DNA of 6,995 bases from an uncultured Oscillospiraceae bacterium. Lineage in GTDB: Bacteria > Bacillota > Clostridia > Oscillospirales > Ruminococcaceae. Both the position numbers and the translations under genes were made by a program. How positions within the stretch are numbered: position 1 is the first letter of the stretch; every line of letters begins with the position of its first letter. This document shows positions 1 to 5,490 of the stretch, piece after piece. The stretch is from NCBI GenBank assembly GCA_900555435.1, contig USLH01000118.1, forward strand, positions 1 through 6,995. The letters run 5' to 3'. The notes beneath the pieces were generated by a model that saw nothing but the letters and a program-made list of their open reading frames with translations, ran no database searches and was not told the DNA's origin.

Positions 1-169
1 TCGTGATGCCGAGGGACAGCACGCCCAGCAGGCTCTTGGCGTTTACGCGGCGCTCTTCTTTTTCCACCCAGACCGAGGATTTGAACTCGTTGGCTTTCTG
101 AATAAAGAAGGTTGCGGGACGGGCATGGAGGCCCACCTGATTTTTCACGGTTACGTCTTTCAGATACAT
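1..169 (-). CDS. ptsH: HPr, phosphocarrier protein of the PTS (5' part only)
   Basis: HPr carries phosphate from enzyme I to the sugar-specific EIIA proteins and, in Firmicutes, is phosphorylated on Ser46 by HPr kinase for catabolite control with CcpA. The visible 56 residues contain the active-site motif GLHARPA and the regulatory-site motif KSLLGVLSLG. Two ATGs lie close together, at 175 and 169. I chose 169 because it puts the histidine exactly at residue 15 and the serine exactly at 46, the family numbering, and because AGGAG lies nine bases upstream of it but only three upstream of the 175 ATG. The presence of His15 argues against the paralogue Crh, which has Gln there. The C-terminal third runs off the window edge. 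The gene has its own strong promoter (249-276) and a structured leader. Family identification is secure; the start choice is inference. Confidence 0.93.
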   Translation of the reverse strand, partial: MYLKDVTVKNQVGLHARPATFFIQKANEFKSSVWVEKEERRVNAKSLLGVLSLGIT

Positions 170-204
170 TCTCATACTCTCCTGTTAAAAATCGAAGATA
201 ATAT

Positions 205-234
205 GCGGCCGGGACGCCTGCCCAAAGAGGCCGC
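205..234 (-). promoter_or_regulatory. Hairpin in the ptsH 5' leader
   Basis: The arms GCGGCC (205-210) and GGCCGC (229-234) pair perfectly. Inside them GGG (211-213) and CCC (221-223) can extend the stem past a five-base bulge (224-228), leaving a seven-base loop. The structure begins only about eight bases after the predicted transcription start. On the minus strand no uninterrupted U-run follows directly, so it does not look like a classical terminator. A role in mRNA stability or leader control is inference. Confidence 0.5.
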
Positions 235-248
235 TGGAAGTTACTTTT

Positions 249-276
249 ATTATACCACAGCTAAATTTTCCGTCAA
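249..276 (-). promoter_or_regulatory. SigA-type extended -10 promoter of ptsH
   Basis: On the minus strand TTGACG (271-276) is followed after 16 bases by a perfect TATAAT (249-254), with TG one base before the -10 (extended -10). Transcription should start near 242, giving a leader of about 70 bases before the ptsH start. The match (5/6 and 6/6) is among the best in the window, which fits an abundant protein such as HPr. Confidence 0.85.
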
Positions 277-342
277 CTCATTTTCCGGAGGAAACAGCGA
301 GTTTTTGATATTTTCGTGACAAGCGTAAAATTCAGATAAAAG

Positions 343-383
343 TTATCCACATAGTTGTACATACTATACAATAATTTTCCACA
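343..383 (+). promoter_or_regulatory. Two DnaA-box-like sites in tandem
   Basis: TTATCCACA at 343-351 is the perfect consensus DnaA box. TTTTCCACA at 375-383 fits the relaxed consensus TTWTNCACA. Both point the same way and start 32 bases apart, about three helical turns, in AT-rich DNA between trmD and ptsH. No origin genes (dnaA, dnaN) are nearby, so this is more likely a secondary DnaA site than oriC. Binding itself is inferred from the motif. Confidence 0.5.
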
Positions 384-390
384 AGGAAAA

Positions 391-1074
391 TCACTTCTCC
401 AAAAGGTCGGGGCGTTTCTTTTGGGTGCGGAGCAGGCTCTGTTCGTCCCGCCATGCGTTGATGTTGGCGTGGTTCCCGGAGAGGAGAACCTCCGGGACGG
501 GAACGTCCTGCCAGACTTCGGGGCGGGTGTACTGGGGGTATTCTAAAAGGCCGTTCATGTGGCTTTCGTTTTCAAAGCACTCCGGATCGGCAAGGACGCC
601 GTCGCAGAGCCGGACGATGCTGTCGGTGAGCACCATGGCGGCCAGCTCGCCGCCGGTGAGGACGTAGTCGCCGATGGAGACCTCTTCGTCCACGATGCGC
701 TCTAAAATCCGCTCGTCCACGCCCTCATAGTGGCCGCAGAGGAGGAAAAGATGGGGCCGCTCCCGCAGTTCCAGGGACTTTTTCTGGGTCAGGGTCTTGC
801 CCTGGGGGGAGAGGTAGATGACATAAGGCAGGGAGCCGCTCTGGGCGATGACGTCAAGGTAGCAGCGCCAGATGGGTTCCGGTTGCATGACCATGCCCTT
901 GCCGCCGCCGTAGGGGGTGTCGTCCACCCGGTGGTGTTTGGGGTCGGGGGAGTAGTCCCGGATGTTGTGGCAGTGGATCTCCACCAGGTGGTTTTTCTGT
1001 GCCCGGCCGATGATGCTGGTGTTCAAAACCGTCTCGCACATTTCCGGGAAAAGGGTGGCAATATCGATGCGCAT
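391..1074 (-). CDS. trmD: tRNA (guanine-N1-)-methyltransferase TrmD
   Basis: TrmD transfers methyl from S-adenosylmethionine to N1 of G37 in tRNAs, preventing +1 frameshifting. It is a homodimeric SPOUT enzyme with a trefoil knot. The 227 residues are slightly short of the roughly 240-255 usual in the family but cover the whole fold. Visible landmarks: YLSPQGKTL at 87-95, CGHYEGVDER at 113-122, SIGDYVLTGGE at 133-143, and the conserved arginine at 155 (equivalent to R154 of Haemophilus). GLLEYPQYTRPEVW follows near 175-188. The position matching catalytic Asp169 appears to be Glu170 here. The ribosome binding site GGAGG (1080-1084) lies five bases from the ATG and directly adjoins the rimM stop codon at 1085-1087, which suggests translational coupling. 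Confidence 0.97.
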   Translation of the reverse strand: MRIDIATLFPEMCETVLNTSIIGRAQKNHLVEIHCHNIRDYSPDPKHHRVDDTPYGGGKGMVMQPEPIWRCYLDVIAQSGSLPYVIYLSPQGKTLTQKKSLELRERPHLFLLCGHYEGVDERILERIVDEEVSIGDYVLTGGELAAMVLTDSIVRLCDGVLADPECFENESHMNGLLEYPQYTRPEVWQDVPVPEVLLSGNHANINAWRDEQSLLRTQKKRPDLLEK

Positions 1075-1084
1075 GAAAGCCTCC

Positions 1085-1585
1085 TCAGTCGTCGAAAAGC
1101 CCGTCCAGCGGGCGGATCCGCAGGACGCCGTTTTTTAAGTCCGTCTCCACGACCACCTGAGGGATGGCGGGGACGTAGCGCTCTTTCCCATCGGGGAAGC
1201 GGACGTGGTAAATGTCGTTGGCTCCGGTCTGGCTCACGTCGGTAAGCTCGCCGTAAACCACCTCCGGGTCGTCGGCGTCCACCACTTTCAGGCCAATGAG
1301 GTCGGCGATGAAGTAGGTGCCCTTGGGGAGCGTTACATCCGCCCGGTTAAGAAAGAGGACACGGTTTACCAGCTTCTGGGCGGCTTCGGGGGTGTCGATG
1401 CCGTCCAGCTTCAGGATCACGATGTTCTTGCTGGGGCGGGCGGAGCGGACCTTTACAGGTTCGCCGGCGAGGTAGAGGGTTTTGAAATGGGTGAGAAATT
1501 CCGGGCCGTCGCACCAGGGCTGCACCCGGACTTCGCCCTTCAGGGCATGGATGGCAACGATCTTGCCGGCTTCCAGCAATTCCAT
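1085..1585 (-). CDS. rimM: 16S rRNA processing protein RimM
   Basis: RimM is a 30S assembly factor that binds ribosomal protein uS19 and helps mature the 16S rRNA 3' (head) domain. The 166-residue length is normal. The N-terminal domain (about 1-83) opens with GKIVAIHALKGEVRV, close to the family signature G-x-H-G-L-x-G-E-V. The C-terminal PRC-barrel starts near residue 91 with YFIADLIGLKVVD, then TGANDIYHV (120-128) and YVPAIPQVV (137-145). The start is supported by AAGGAG six bases before the ATG. The stop is 10 bases before the trmD start and adjoins the trmD ribosome binding site. A weak promoter candidate lies just upstream (1617-1645). This is important because a strong terminator separates rimM from the khpA side of the cluster. 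Confidence 0.97.
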   Translation of the reverse strand: MELLEAGKIVAIHALKGEVRVQPWCDGPEFLTHFKTLYLAGEPVKVRSARPSKNIVILKLDGIDTPEAAQKLVNRVLFLNRADVTLPKGTYFIADLIGLKVVDADDPEVVYGELTDVSQTGANDIYHVRFPDGKERYVPAIPQVVVETDLKNGVLRIRPLDGLFDD

Positions 1586-1610
1586 AGAAAGCTCCTTTCA
1601 TGAGGGAAGA

Positions 1611-2206
1611 TCAGGCAATATAGGCGGTTATCAGCGTTAAAACAAGAAATGCACCCACTGCATAGGAAAAGACATAGGAGACGGCGAGAAGAAGCTGCAG
1701 CAGGGCAAATCTGGAAAAATTTCTTCGGGTCGCGGAAAAATAGTCGCTCCGTTTCCAGATATAGTAGAAATTGGGGAGGGAAAACAGAAGAAACAAAAAG
1801 AGAAAAACGGCAGCGCAGAAAAAGAAGGCAGTAGACGGAAGCTGCCGGCTCGGAAGCGTTTCGGAAAAGACTTTCCCAAGGGGAAAATAGGCAAGAGCCG
1901 CCAGCAAAAGATCCATCCCGGCGGAAAAAACCCCTAAAGGAGCAGGGAAAAGGCCGTGTGGCGCATCCACAGATGCAGTCCGGCGGCACCATGCAGCAGC
2001 AAAAAGAAGGCGGCCCGTTCAATGAGGGGAAAGGCGCTGACCTAAAGGGACAGTCCGGAAACCAAACTCAATGCGCCCATCAGAGGGCAGAAGATCCTGG
2101 CGTAGAACCGCAGCCATCTCATGGGAAAACCGGGCTCCGGGGAAGAGGGCTGTTCCGAAGATTCAAGGGCAGCTTCGACAGGCGCGCTTTGATCGGTAAC
2201 GTTTAT
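1611..2206 (-). pseudogene. Damaged multi-spanning membrane protein gene, family not recognised
   Basis: Two overlapping minus-strand reading frames read like one membrane protein of about 198 residues. The upstream frame gives an acidic Ser/Pro/Glu tail (NVTDQSAPVEAALESSEQPS), then hydrophobic segments from RWLRFYARIFCPLMGALSLV through AAFFLLLHGAAGLHLW. It is interrupted by an in-frame TAG at 2042-2044, and a second TAG at 1934-1936 ends it. Adding one T in CCTTTAGG (1934-1940) joins it smoothly to the second frame (LLLGVFSAGMDLLLAALAYF), which stays open to a TGA at 1611-1613 and holds three more hydrophobic segments. About five membrane helices are predicted in all. A Shine-Dalgarno-like AAGAGG (2215-2220) stands eight bases before ATA (2204-2206), where a start codon would be expected. 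An ATG at 2120-2122 has no ribosome binding site, and the GTG at 1968-1970 opening the second frame has none either. Reconstruction is my inference; no homologue was recognised. Confidence 0.65.
1617..1645 (-). promoter_or_regulatory. Weak candidate promoter for rimM-trmD
   Basis: On the minus strand TTGTTT (1640-1645), a 17-base spacer, then TATATT (1617-1622; 5/6 match to TATAAT). It overlaps the last codons of the damaged membrane gene and would start transcripts near 1610, about 25 bases before rimM. The -35 matches only at TTG, so this is a suggestion based on spacing, -10 quality and the need for a promoter below the terminator at 2227-2260. Confidence 0.3.
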
Positions 2207-2226
2207 GCAAAATTCCTCTTCTTATG

Positions 2227-2260
2227 AAAAAACCCACTCCGAAGGGAGTGGGCGTTTTTT
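2227..2260 (-). terminator. Rho-independent terminator after khpA (bidirectional form)
   Basis: A perfect eight-base-pair stem CCCACTCC (2233-2240)/GGAGTGGG (2245-2252) with a four-base loop begins 12 bases after the khpA stop. Six T follow on the minus strand (2227-2232), and TTTTTT also flanks the other side (2255-2260), so it could work in either direction. It should end most ylxM-ffh-rpsP-khpA transcripts before rimM. Confidence 0.9.
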
Positions 2261-2264
2261 CGGA

Positions 2265-2498
2265 TCAGTCGATCTCGACCATGACCTTCTCGCTGCGCAT
2301 GGAGGCGCTGGCACGCATGACGGTGCGGATCGCTTTGGCGATCCGGCCCTGCTTGCCGATAACACGACCCATGTCTCCGGGGGCGACGCTCAGGTGATAG
2401 ACGATGGTGCCGTCTTCGGCAGGTTCGTCCACGGTGACCTTCACGCTGTCCTTGTCCTCAACGAGACCCTTGGCCAGGGAGATGAGAAGCTCTTCCAT
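2265..2498 (-). CDS. khpA: KH-domain RNA-binding protein KhpA
   Basis: KhpA is a small single-KH-domain RNA-binding protein (formerly YlqC, UPF0109). In other Firmicutes it partners with KhpB/Jag and influences cell division and elongation and sRNA-mRNA interactions. The 77 residues are the typical full length. The RNA-binding GxxG loop is GKQG at residues 48-51 within RVIGKQGRIAKAIRTVM. The N-terminal LLISLAKGLVEDKDSV and the VTVDEP segment match the family pattern. The ribosome binding site AAGAGG lies seven bases before the ATG. It sits 68 bases after rpsP, its usual neighbour, and the operon terminator follows directly. Identification is strong; the partner and cellular role are from other species. 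Confidence 0.95.
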   Translation of the reverse strand: MEELLISLAKGLVEDKDSVKVTVDEPAEDGTIVYHLSVAPGDMGRVIGKQGRIAKAIRTVMRASASMRSEKVMVEID

Positions 2499-2527
2499 AG
2501 CAATGCCTCTTTTCGGTTTTTCGGTGA

Positions 2528-2548
2528 CCGCCGCAAAGATCCCGGCGG
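2528..2548 (-). promoter_or_regulatory. Inverted repeat between rpsP and khpA
   Basis: CCGCCG (2528-2533) and CGGCGG (2543-2548) form a perfect six-base-pair GC stem with a nine-base loop in the 68-base gap. No U-run follows on the minus strand, so it is unlikely to terminate. It could mark an mRNA processing or stability point that lets rpsP message accumulate separately, but that is a guess. Confidence 0.35.
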
Positions 2549-2566
2549 CTGGGACCCGGGGAGGAA

Positions 2567-2809
2567 TTACTCGCCGGCGCTGATCTTCAGGATCTTCTTA
2601 ACGGTGTCGGTGGGCTGAGCGCCGTTGGCGATCCACTTGTTGGCCTTCTCCACGTCCACATTGATGACGCTGGGGTTCTTGGTGGGATCGTAGGTGCCGA
2701 TCTCTTCAATGAAACGGCCGTCTCTGGGGTAACGGGAATCCGCTACAACAATGCGGTAAAAGGGAGCTTTCTTGGCGCCCATTCTGCGCAGTCTGATTTT
2801 TACTGCCAT
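2567..2809 (-). CDS. rpsP: Small-subunit ribosomal protein bS16
   Basis: bS16 binds 16S rRNA in the body of the 30S subunit early in assembly. The 80 residues match the family length. Signatures are all present: the opening MAVKIRLRRMGAKKAPFYRI, then VVADSRYPRDGRFIEEIGTYDP (22-42) and AQPTDTVKKIL (64-74). The start has a strong AGGAGG nine bases upstream. It lies 62 bases after ffh, in the order ffh-rpsP-khpA seen in Bacillus and many Clostridia. The ffh-rpsP gap contains only a short hairpin (ACGCA/TGCGT, 2850-2862) and no terminator, so co-transcription from the ylxM promoter is expected. Confidence 0.98.
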   Translation of the reverse strand: MAVKIRLRRMGAKKAPFYRIVVADSRYPRDGRFIEEIGTYDPTKNPSVINVDVEKANKWIANGAQPTDTVKKILKISAGE

Positions 2810-2871
2810 AATACATTTCCTCCTAAAATTCGGTGGTTTCTATTGCCATACGCATTTTGCGTTGTACAGCC

Positions 2872-4194
2872 TTACATCATAGGGAAGCGCATCCGACGTT
2901 TGCCTTTTTTGCCGGAGAACTGCTTCATCATGGTCTTCATCTGGTCGAACTGCTTCAAAAGCCGGTTCACATCCTCCACCCGGGTGCCGGAGCCTGCGGC
3001 GATGCGGCGCTTGCGGGAGGGGTTGATGATGGCGGGCTTTTCCCGTTCAGCGGGGGTCATGGAGGTGATCATGGCTTCGATGCGGACGAACTGCCGCTCG
3101 TCGATGTCTATGTTTTCGATTTTGGAACCCATGCCGGGGAGCATCCCTAAGATCTGTTTGATGGAGCCCATTTTGCTGACCTGCCGGAGATTTTCCAAAA
3201 GGTCATTCATATCGAAGCTGTTTTCCTTCATCTTCTTGGCGAGCTTTGCGGCTTCCTTTTCATCTACCGCCGTCTGCGCCTTTTCGATGAGGGTCAGCAC
3301 ATCGCCCATTCCTAAGATCCGGGAGGCCATCCGCTCGGGGTGGAAGGGCTCTAAGTCGTCGATCTTTTCGCCGATGCCGGAGAACTTGATGGGCTTGCCG
3401 GTGACCTGCAAAACGGAGATCGCAGCGCCGCCCCGGGTGTCGGAGTCCAGCTTCGTGAGGATCACGCCGGTGATGGGAAGGGCTTTATTGAAGGTGTCGG
3501 CAACATTGACGGCGTCCTGACCGGTCATGGAGTCGACGACGAGGAGAATTTCGTTGGGATGGACCGCCGCTTCGATGTTTTTCAGCTCTTCCATCAGGAC
3601 TTCGTCGATGTGGAGCCGACCGGCGGTGTCGATGATAACCAAGTCGTTTCCGTGATCCTTGGCATATTTCAAGGCTTCGGTGGCGATGGTGACGGGGTTC
3701 GTCTGTCCCATCTCGAAGACCTGTGCTCCGGCTTTTTCGCCGACGATCTTTAACTGATCGATGGCGGCGGGGCGGTAAATGTCACAGGCTACCAGCAGGG
3801 GGCGGTGACCCTGATTCTTGAAGTATTTTGCCAGCTTTGCGGAGTGGGTGGTTTTACCGCTGCCCTGAAGGCCGCACATGAGGATGACGCAGGGCGGCTT
3901 GGAGGGAAAGTTGATCCGGGCGTTGTCCTTGCCCATGAGGTCTGTGAGCTCTTCGTTGACGATTTTGATGACCTGCTGGGCGGGAGTGAGGCTTTCCAAG
4001 ACCTCCTGCCCGACGGCCCGTTCGCTGACGGTCTTGACAAAGTCCTTGACGACCTTGTAGTTGACGTCGGCTTCCAGCAGAGCCATTTTGACTTCCCGCA
4101 TGGCGTCCTTGATGTCGCTTTCGTTGAGCTTGCCTTTGCTTTTCAGCTTTTTAAAGGCGGCGGAGAGTTTTTCTGAAAGACTTTCAAAAGCCAT
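2872..4194 (-). CDS. ffh: Signal recognition particle GTPase Ffh
   Basis: Ffh (SRP54) binds signal sequences emerging from the ribosome and 4.5S/6S RNA, and with FtsY delivers nascent membrane proteins to SecYEG in a GTP-dependent cycle. The 440 residues are normal. Order: N domain (about 1-90); G domain with P-loop GLQGSGKTT (108-116), DTAGR (189-193), TKLDSDTRGG (247-256) and GIGEKIDDLEPF (273-284); M domain from about 300 with LPGMG (352-356) and the RNA-contacting NPSRKRRIAAGSG (391-403). The C-terminus is rich in Lys, Arg and Met. I chose the ATG at 4194: it gives MAFESLSEKL, a typical Ffh start, with AAGGAGG nine bases upstream. An in-frame GTG three codons earlier (4203) abuts the Shine-Dalgarno and is unlikely. 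It follows ylxM by 42 bases. Confidence 0.98.
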   Translation of the reverse strand: MAFESLSEKLSAAFKKLKSKGKLNESDIKDAMREVKMALLEADVNYKVVKDFVKTVSERAVGQEVLESLTPAQQVIKIVNEELTDLMGKDNARINFPSKPPCVILMCGLQGSGKTTHSAKLAKYFKNQGHRPLLVACDIYRPAAIDQLKIVGEKAGAQVFEMGQTNPVTIATEALKYAKDHGNDLVIIDTAGRLHIDEVLMEELKNIEAAVHPNEILLVVDSMTGQDAVNVADTFNKALPITGVILTKLDSDTRGGAAISVLQVTGKPIKFSGIGEKIDDLEPFHPERMASRILGMGDVLTLIEKAQTAVDEKEAAKLAKKMKENSFDMNDLLENLRQVSKMGSIKQILGMLPGMGSKIENIDIDERQFVRIEAMITSMTPAEREKPAIINPSRKRRIAAGSGTRVEDVNRLLKQFDQMKTMMKQFSGKKGKRRMRFPMM

Positions 4195-4211
4195 AAATCG
4201 CACCCTCCTTT

Positions 4212-4229
4212 ATACAAATCGTAGAATTT
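4212..4229. repeat. Copy 1 of an 18-base intergenic motif
   Basis: ATACAAATCGTAGAATTT on the plus strand. It begins seven bases after the ylxM stop codon and differs at one base from the copy at 5592-5609, which begins seven bases after the leuB stop. Both stops are preceded by GGA, so the matched arrangement is GGA-TAA, seven variable bases, then the motif. Function unknown. Confidence 0.6.
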
Positions 4230-4236
4230 GACAAAT

Positions 4237-4611
4237 TTATCCAAAATTTTCGTCCAGATACCCGTTTAAGAGCTGCCGGACGGTTTTGGCGTTTTCGTCG
4301 ATGGATTGGGAAAAAGTAAAGCCCCGGTTGATCCGTTCGATCTCATTGCACCGGGCAGTGATCTCATCGGTGACTTCCACGAGTCTCTTGAACTTTTCGG
4401 CGAAATGGAGCTTTTCCTCCAGCTCCAAAAGGTAAGCTTCGCCCCGTTTGATGCTGTCCCGGACGCCCTGACGGGTGATCTCCTCGTGTTCGGCGATCTC
4501 GGCTAAGGACAGGTCTTGGTCGTAGTAAAGCTCCATAACGTCCTTTTGCTTTTCGGTGAGCATATCTCCGTAAAGATCCAGAAGGTCAGCAATGGCGAGG
4601 TTTTTGCTCAT
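4237..4611 (-). CDS. ylxM: YlxM-family helix-turn-helix protein (UPF0122), putative SRP-associated factor
   Basis: YlxM proteins are small, sigma-factor region 4-like DNA-binding proteins nearly always encoded just before ffh; in streptococci the homologue has been linked to SRP function. The 124 residues are about the usual length. The helix-turn-helix spans roughly 19-58, with LTEKQKDVMELYYDQDLSLA followed by EIAEHEEITRQGVRDSIKRG. The latter contains the family signature of a recognition helix with RQGV-D. The remainder is charged and helical and may be coiled coil. AAGGAAGG precedes the ATG. It is first in its operon, directly behind a near-consensus promoter. Whether it regulates ffh transcription or binds SRP is unsettled and cannot be judged from sequence. 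Confidence 0.93.
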   Translation of the reverse strand: MSKNLAIADLLDLYGDMLTEKQKDVMELYYDQDLSLAEIAEHEEITRQGVRDSIKRGEAYLLELEEKLHFAEKFKRLVEVTDEITARCNEIERINRGFTFSQSIDENAKTVRQLLNGYLDENFG

Positions 4612-4659
4612 GATCGGCCTTCCTTTCCGGGTGTAAACCTTTTTCCTTTACAAGAACTT

Positions 4660-4688
4660 ATTATACCGGATATGGGGGTAGCTGTCAA
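4660..4688 (-). promoter_or_regulatory. Consensus SigA promoter of the ylxM-ffh-rpsP-khpA operon
   Basis: A perfect TTGACA (4683-4688), exactly 17 bases of spacer, and a perfect TATAAT (4660-4665) on the minus strand. Transcription should begin near 4653, giving a leader of about 40 bases. The leader region contains a six-base-pair stem TGTAAA/TTTACA (4632-4637 with 4647-4652), overlapping the predicted start. This is the best promoter in the window. Confidence 0.93.
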
Positions 4689-4691
4689 GAA

Positions 4692-4777
4692 TTTTCCTTT
4701 ACATAGCCGTACTTTTGAAAATTTCTGCGTTTTTCATAAATTACGTGGATTTTCATCGGAATTTTCAGGAATTTTTG
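4692..4777 (-). promoter_or_regulatory. Phased T-tracts upstream of the ylxM promoter
   Basis: Plus-strand T-runs (A-runs on the coding strand) lie at about 4692-4695, 4713-4716, 4730-4734, 4750-4753, 4762-4765 and 4772-4776. Most are separated by about one or two helical turns. The last three belong to a degenerate 10-11 base tandem repeat beginning GGAWTTT (4747-4777). Such phasing usually produces intrinsic bending and can act like an UP region. The bending is inferred, not measured. Confidence 0.4.
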
Positions 4778-4781
4778 TCTC

Positions 4782-4820
4782 AAAAAGAAAGCCACCTGAC
4801 CCGAAAAGTGGGGTCAGGTG
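4782..4820 (-). terminator. Rho-independent terminator after the XRE-membrane gene
   Basis: A perfect ten-base-pair stem CACCTGACCC (4793-4802)/GGGTCAGGTG (4811-4820) with an eight-base loop starts six bases after the stop codon. It is followed on the minus strand by TTTCTTTTT (4782-4790). It isolates this gene from the ylxM operon downstream. Confidence 0.92.
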
Positions 4821-4825
4821 ACCGC

Positions 4826-5473
4826 TTATTTTGCTTTTTTCCGGCGGAGCAGCTTCCCGATCCCCATGCCGGCGGCAGCCGTAGCGGCCCCGGCCAGGAA
4901 CAGCTCCCAGCTGGGCGCCTGGATGCGTCCGAAGGCCATCATAGTGCCGACCTTGAAGGTCCCGAATTCCGCAAGCATGTGCATCCCGCCGAAAGCGAGA
5001 ACCGCCAGCCACTTGCCCTTTCCCCAGTAGTCGTTCCGCCCGATGACCAGGGAGACCGTCAGGGTGGAAACGGGGAGGAGAAGCCAGAAAAACATCAGGG
5101 CAAATCCCATGACGTCGGAGGGACTCATCAAGACCCAATAGACAAAAAGCCCCAGAGCCCAGATCCCCAGATAAACGGCAATGAGCAGAATCTTCGCCAG
5201 CCGGTCCCTGCTCCGGGTCACATTGGTGCTCTCTTCCAGAAATGCAACATAATCAGACATGGGTTCCTCCTTTTTCCCTTTTAGCAGATGATCCAGGCTC
5301 ACTCCGTAGAGATCGCTCAGTTTGACGACGCTTCCGATGTCCGGATAGGTCCGGTCGTTCTCCCAGTTGGATACGGTCTGCCGGCTGATGCCGAGGGCTT
5401 CGGCGACCTGTTCCTGGGTCAGCTGTGCGGCGGTTCGGGCGTCTTTGATTTTCGTTCCGATGTCCGTAAACAC
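4826..5473 (-). CDS. XRE-family HTH protein with four-helix membrane tail
   Basis: Residues 6-65 form a classical Cro/CI-type helix-turn-helix (IGTKIKDARTAAQLTQEQVA, then ALGISRQTVSNWENDRTYPD and LSDLYGVSLDHLLKG). A charged linker (66-91) leads to hydrophobic segments at about 92-116, 121-145, 154-180 (weaker) and 188-207, ending in a basic LLRRKKAK. This suggests a membrane-anchored repressor-like regulator with the DNA-binding domain in the cytoplasm. Targets and signal are unknown. The 215 residues appear complete. The start is odd: the GTG at 5473 lies one base after GGAGG, closer than usual, and no in-frame ATG exists before Met72. Met72 (5260) itself has GGAGG five bases upstream. The gene has its own promoter and terminator and is independent of leuB and ylxM. 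Family call firm; function not known. Confidence 0.88.
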   Translation of the reverse strand: MFTDIGTKIKDARTAAQLTQEQVAEALGISRQTVSNWENDRTYPDIGSVVKLSDLYGVSLDHLLKGKKEEPMSDYVAFLEESTNVTRSRDRLAKILLIAVYLGIWALGLFVYWVLMSPSDVMGFALMFFWLLLPVSTLTVSLVIGRNDYWGKGKWLAVLAFGGMHMLAEFGTFKVGTMMAFGRIQAPSWELFLAGAATAAAGMGIGKLLRRKKAK

Positions 5474-5490
5474 CCCTCCTTTTGGATTCT

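Larger units (their letters stand above)
176..390. other. Intergenic region between trmD and ptsH
   Basis: A 215-base non-coding stretch. From the trmD side it holds a perfect inverted repeat TTTTCC/GGAAAA (375-390, four-base loop) touching the trmD stop, the two DnaA-box-like sites, the ptsH promoter and the ptsH leader hairpin. There is no strong GC-rich terminator after trmD, so some transcripts may run on into ptsH. I see no convincing small coding sequence here. Confidence 0.7.

Noticed and set aside
343..383. Chromosomal origin of replication
   Set aside because: Only two boxes, no dnaA or dnaN, and no AT-rich 13-mer array; the neighbourhood is not an oriC region.
375..390. Terminator after trmD
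   Set aside because: The stem TTTTCC/GGAAAA is short and AT-rich and no U-run follows on the minus strand.
730..1245. Plus-strand open frame opposite trmD and rimM (171 codons)
   Set aside because: Antisense to two certain genes; Gly/Val/Asp-rich composition typical of a shadow frame and no family signature.
2042..2044. Amber (TAG) decoding as pyrrolysine or suppression in the membrane gene
   Set aside because: A frameshift is also needed to join the halves and the start codon is missing, so decay explains the data better; other genes here end in TAA or TGA only.
2843..3520. Long plus-strand open frame opposite ffh (225 codons)
   Set aside because: It lies wholly antisense to the ffh G and M domains, shows no recognisable domain, and is a by-product of the codon use of ffh.
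4715..5284. Plus-strand open frame opposite the XRE-membrane gene (189 codons)
   Set aside because: It crosses the ylxM promoter upstream region and a terminator and is polar and Pro/Gln-rich without any motif; the minus-strand gene explains the DNA.
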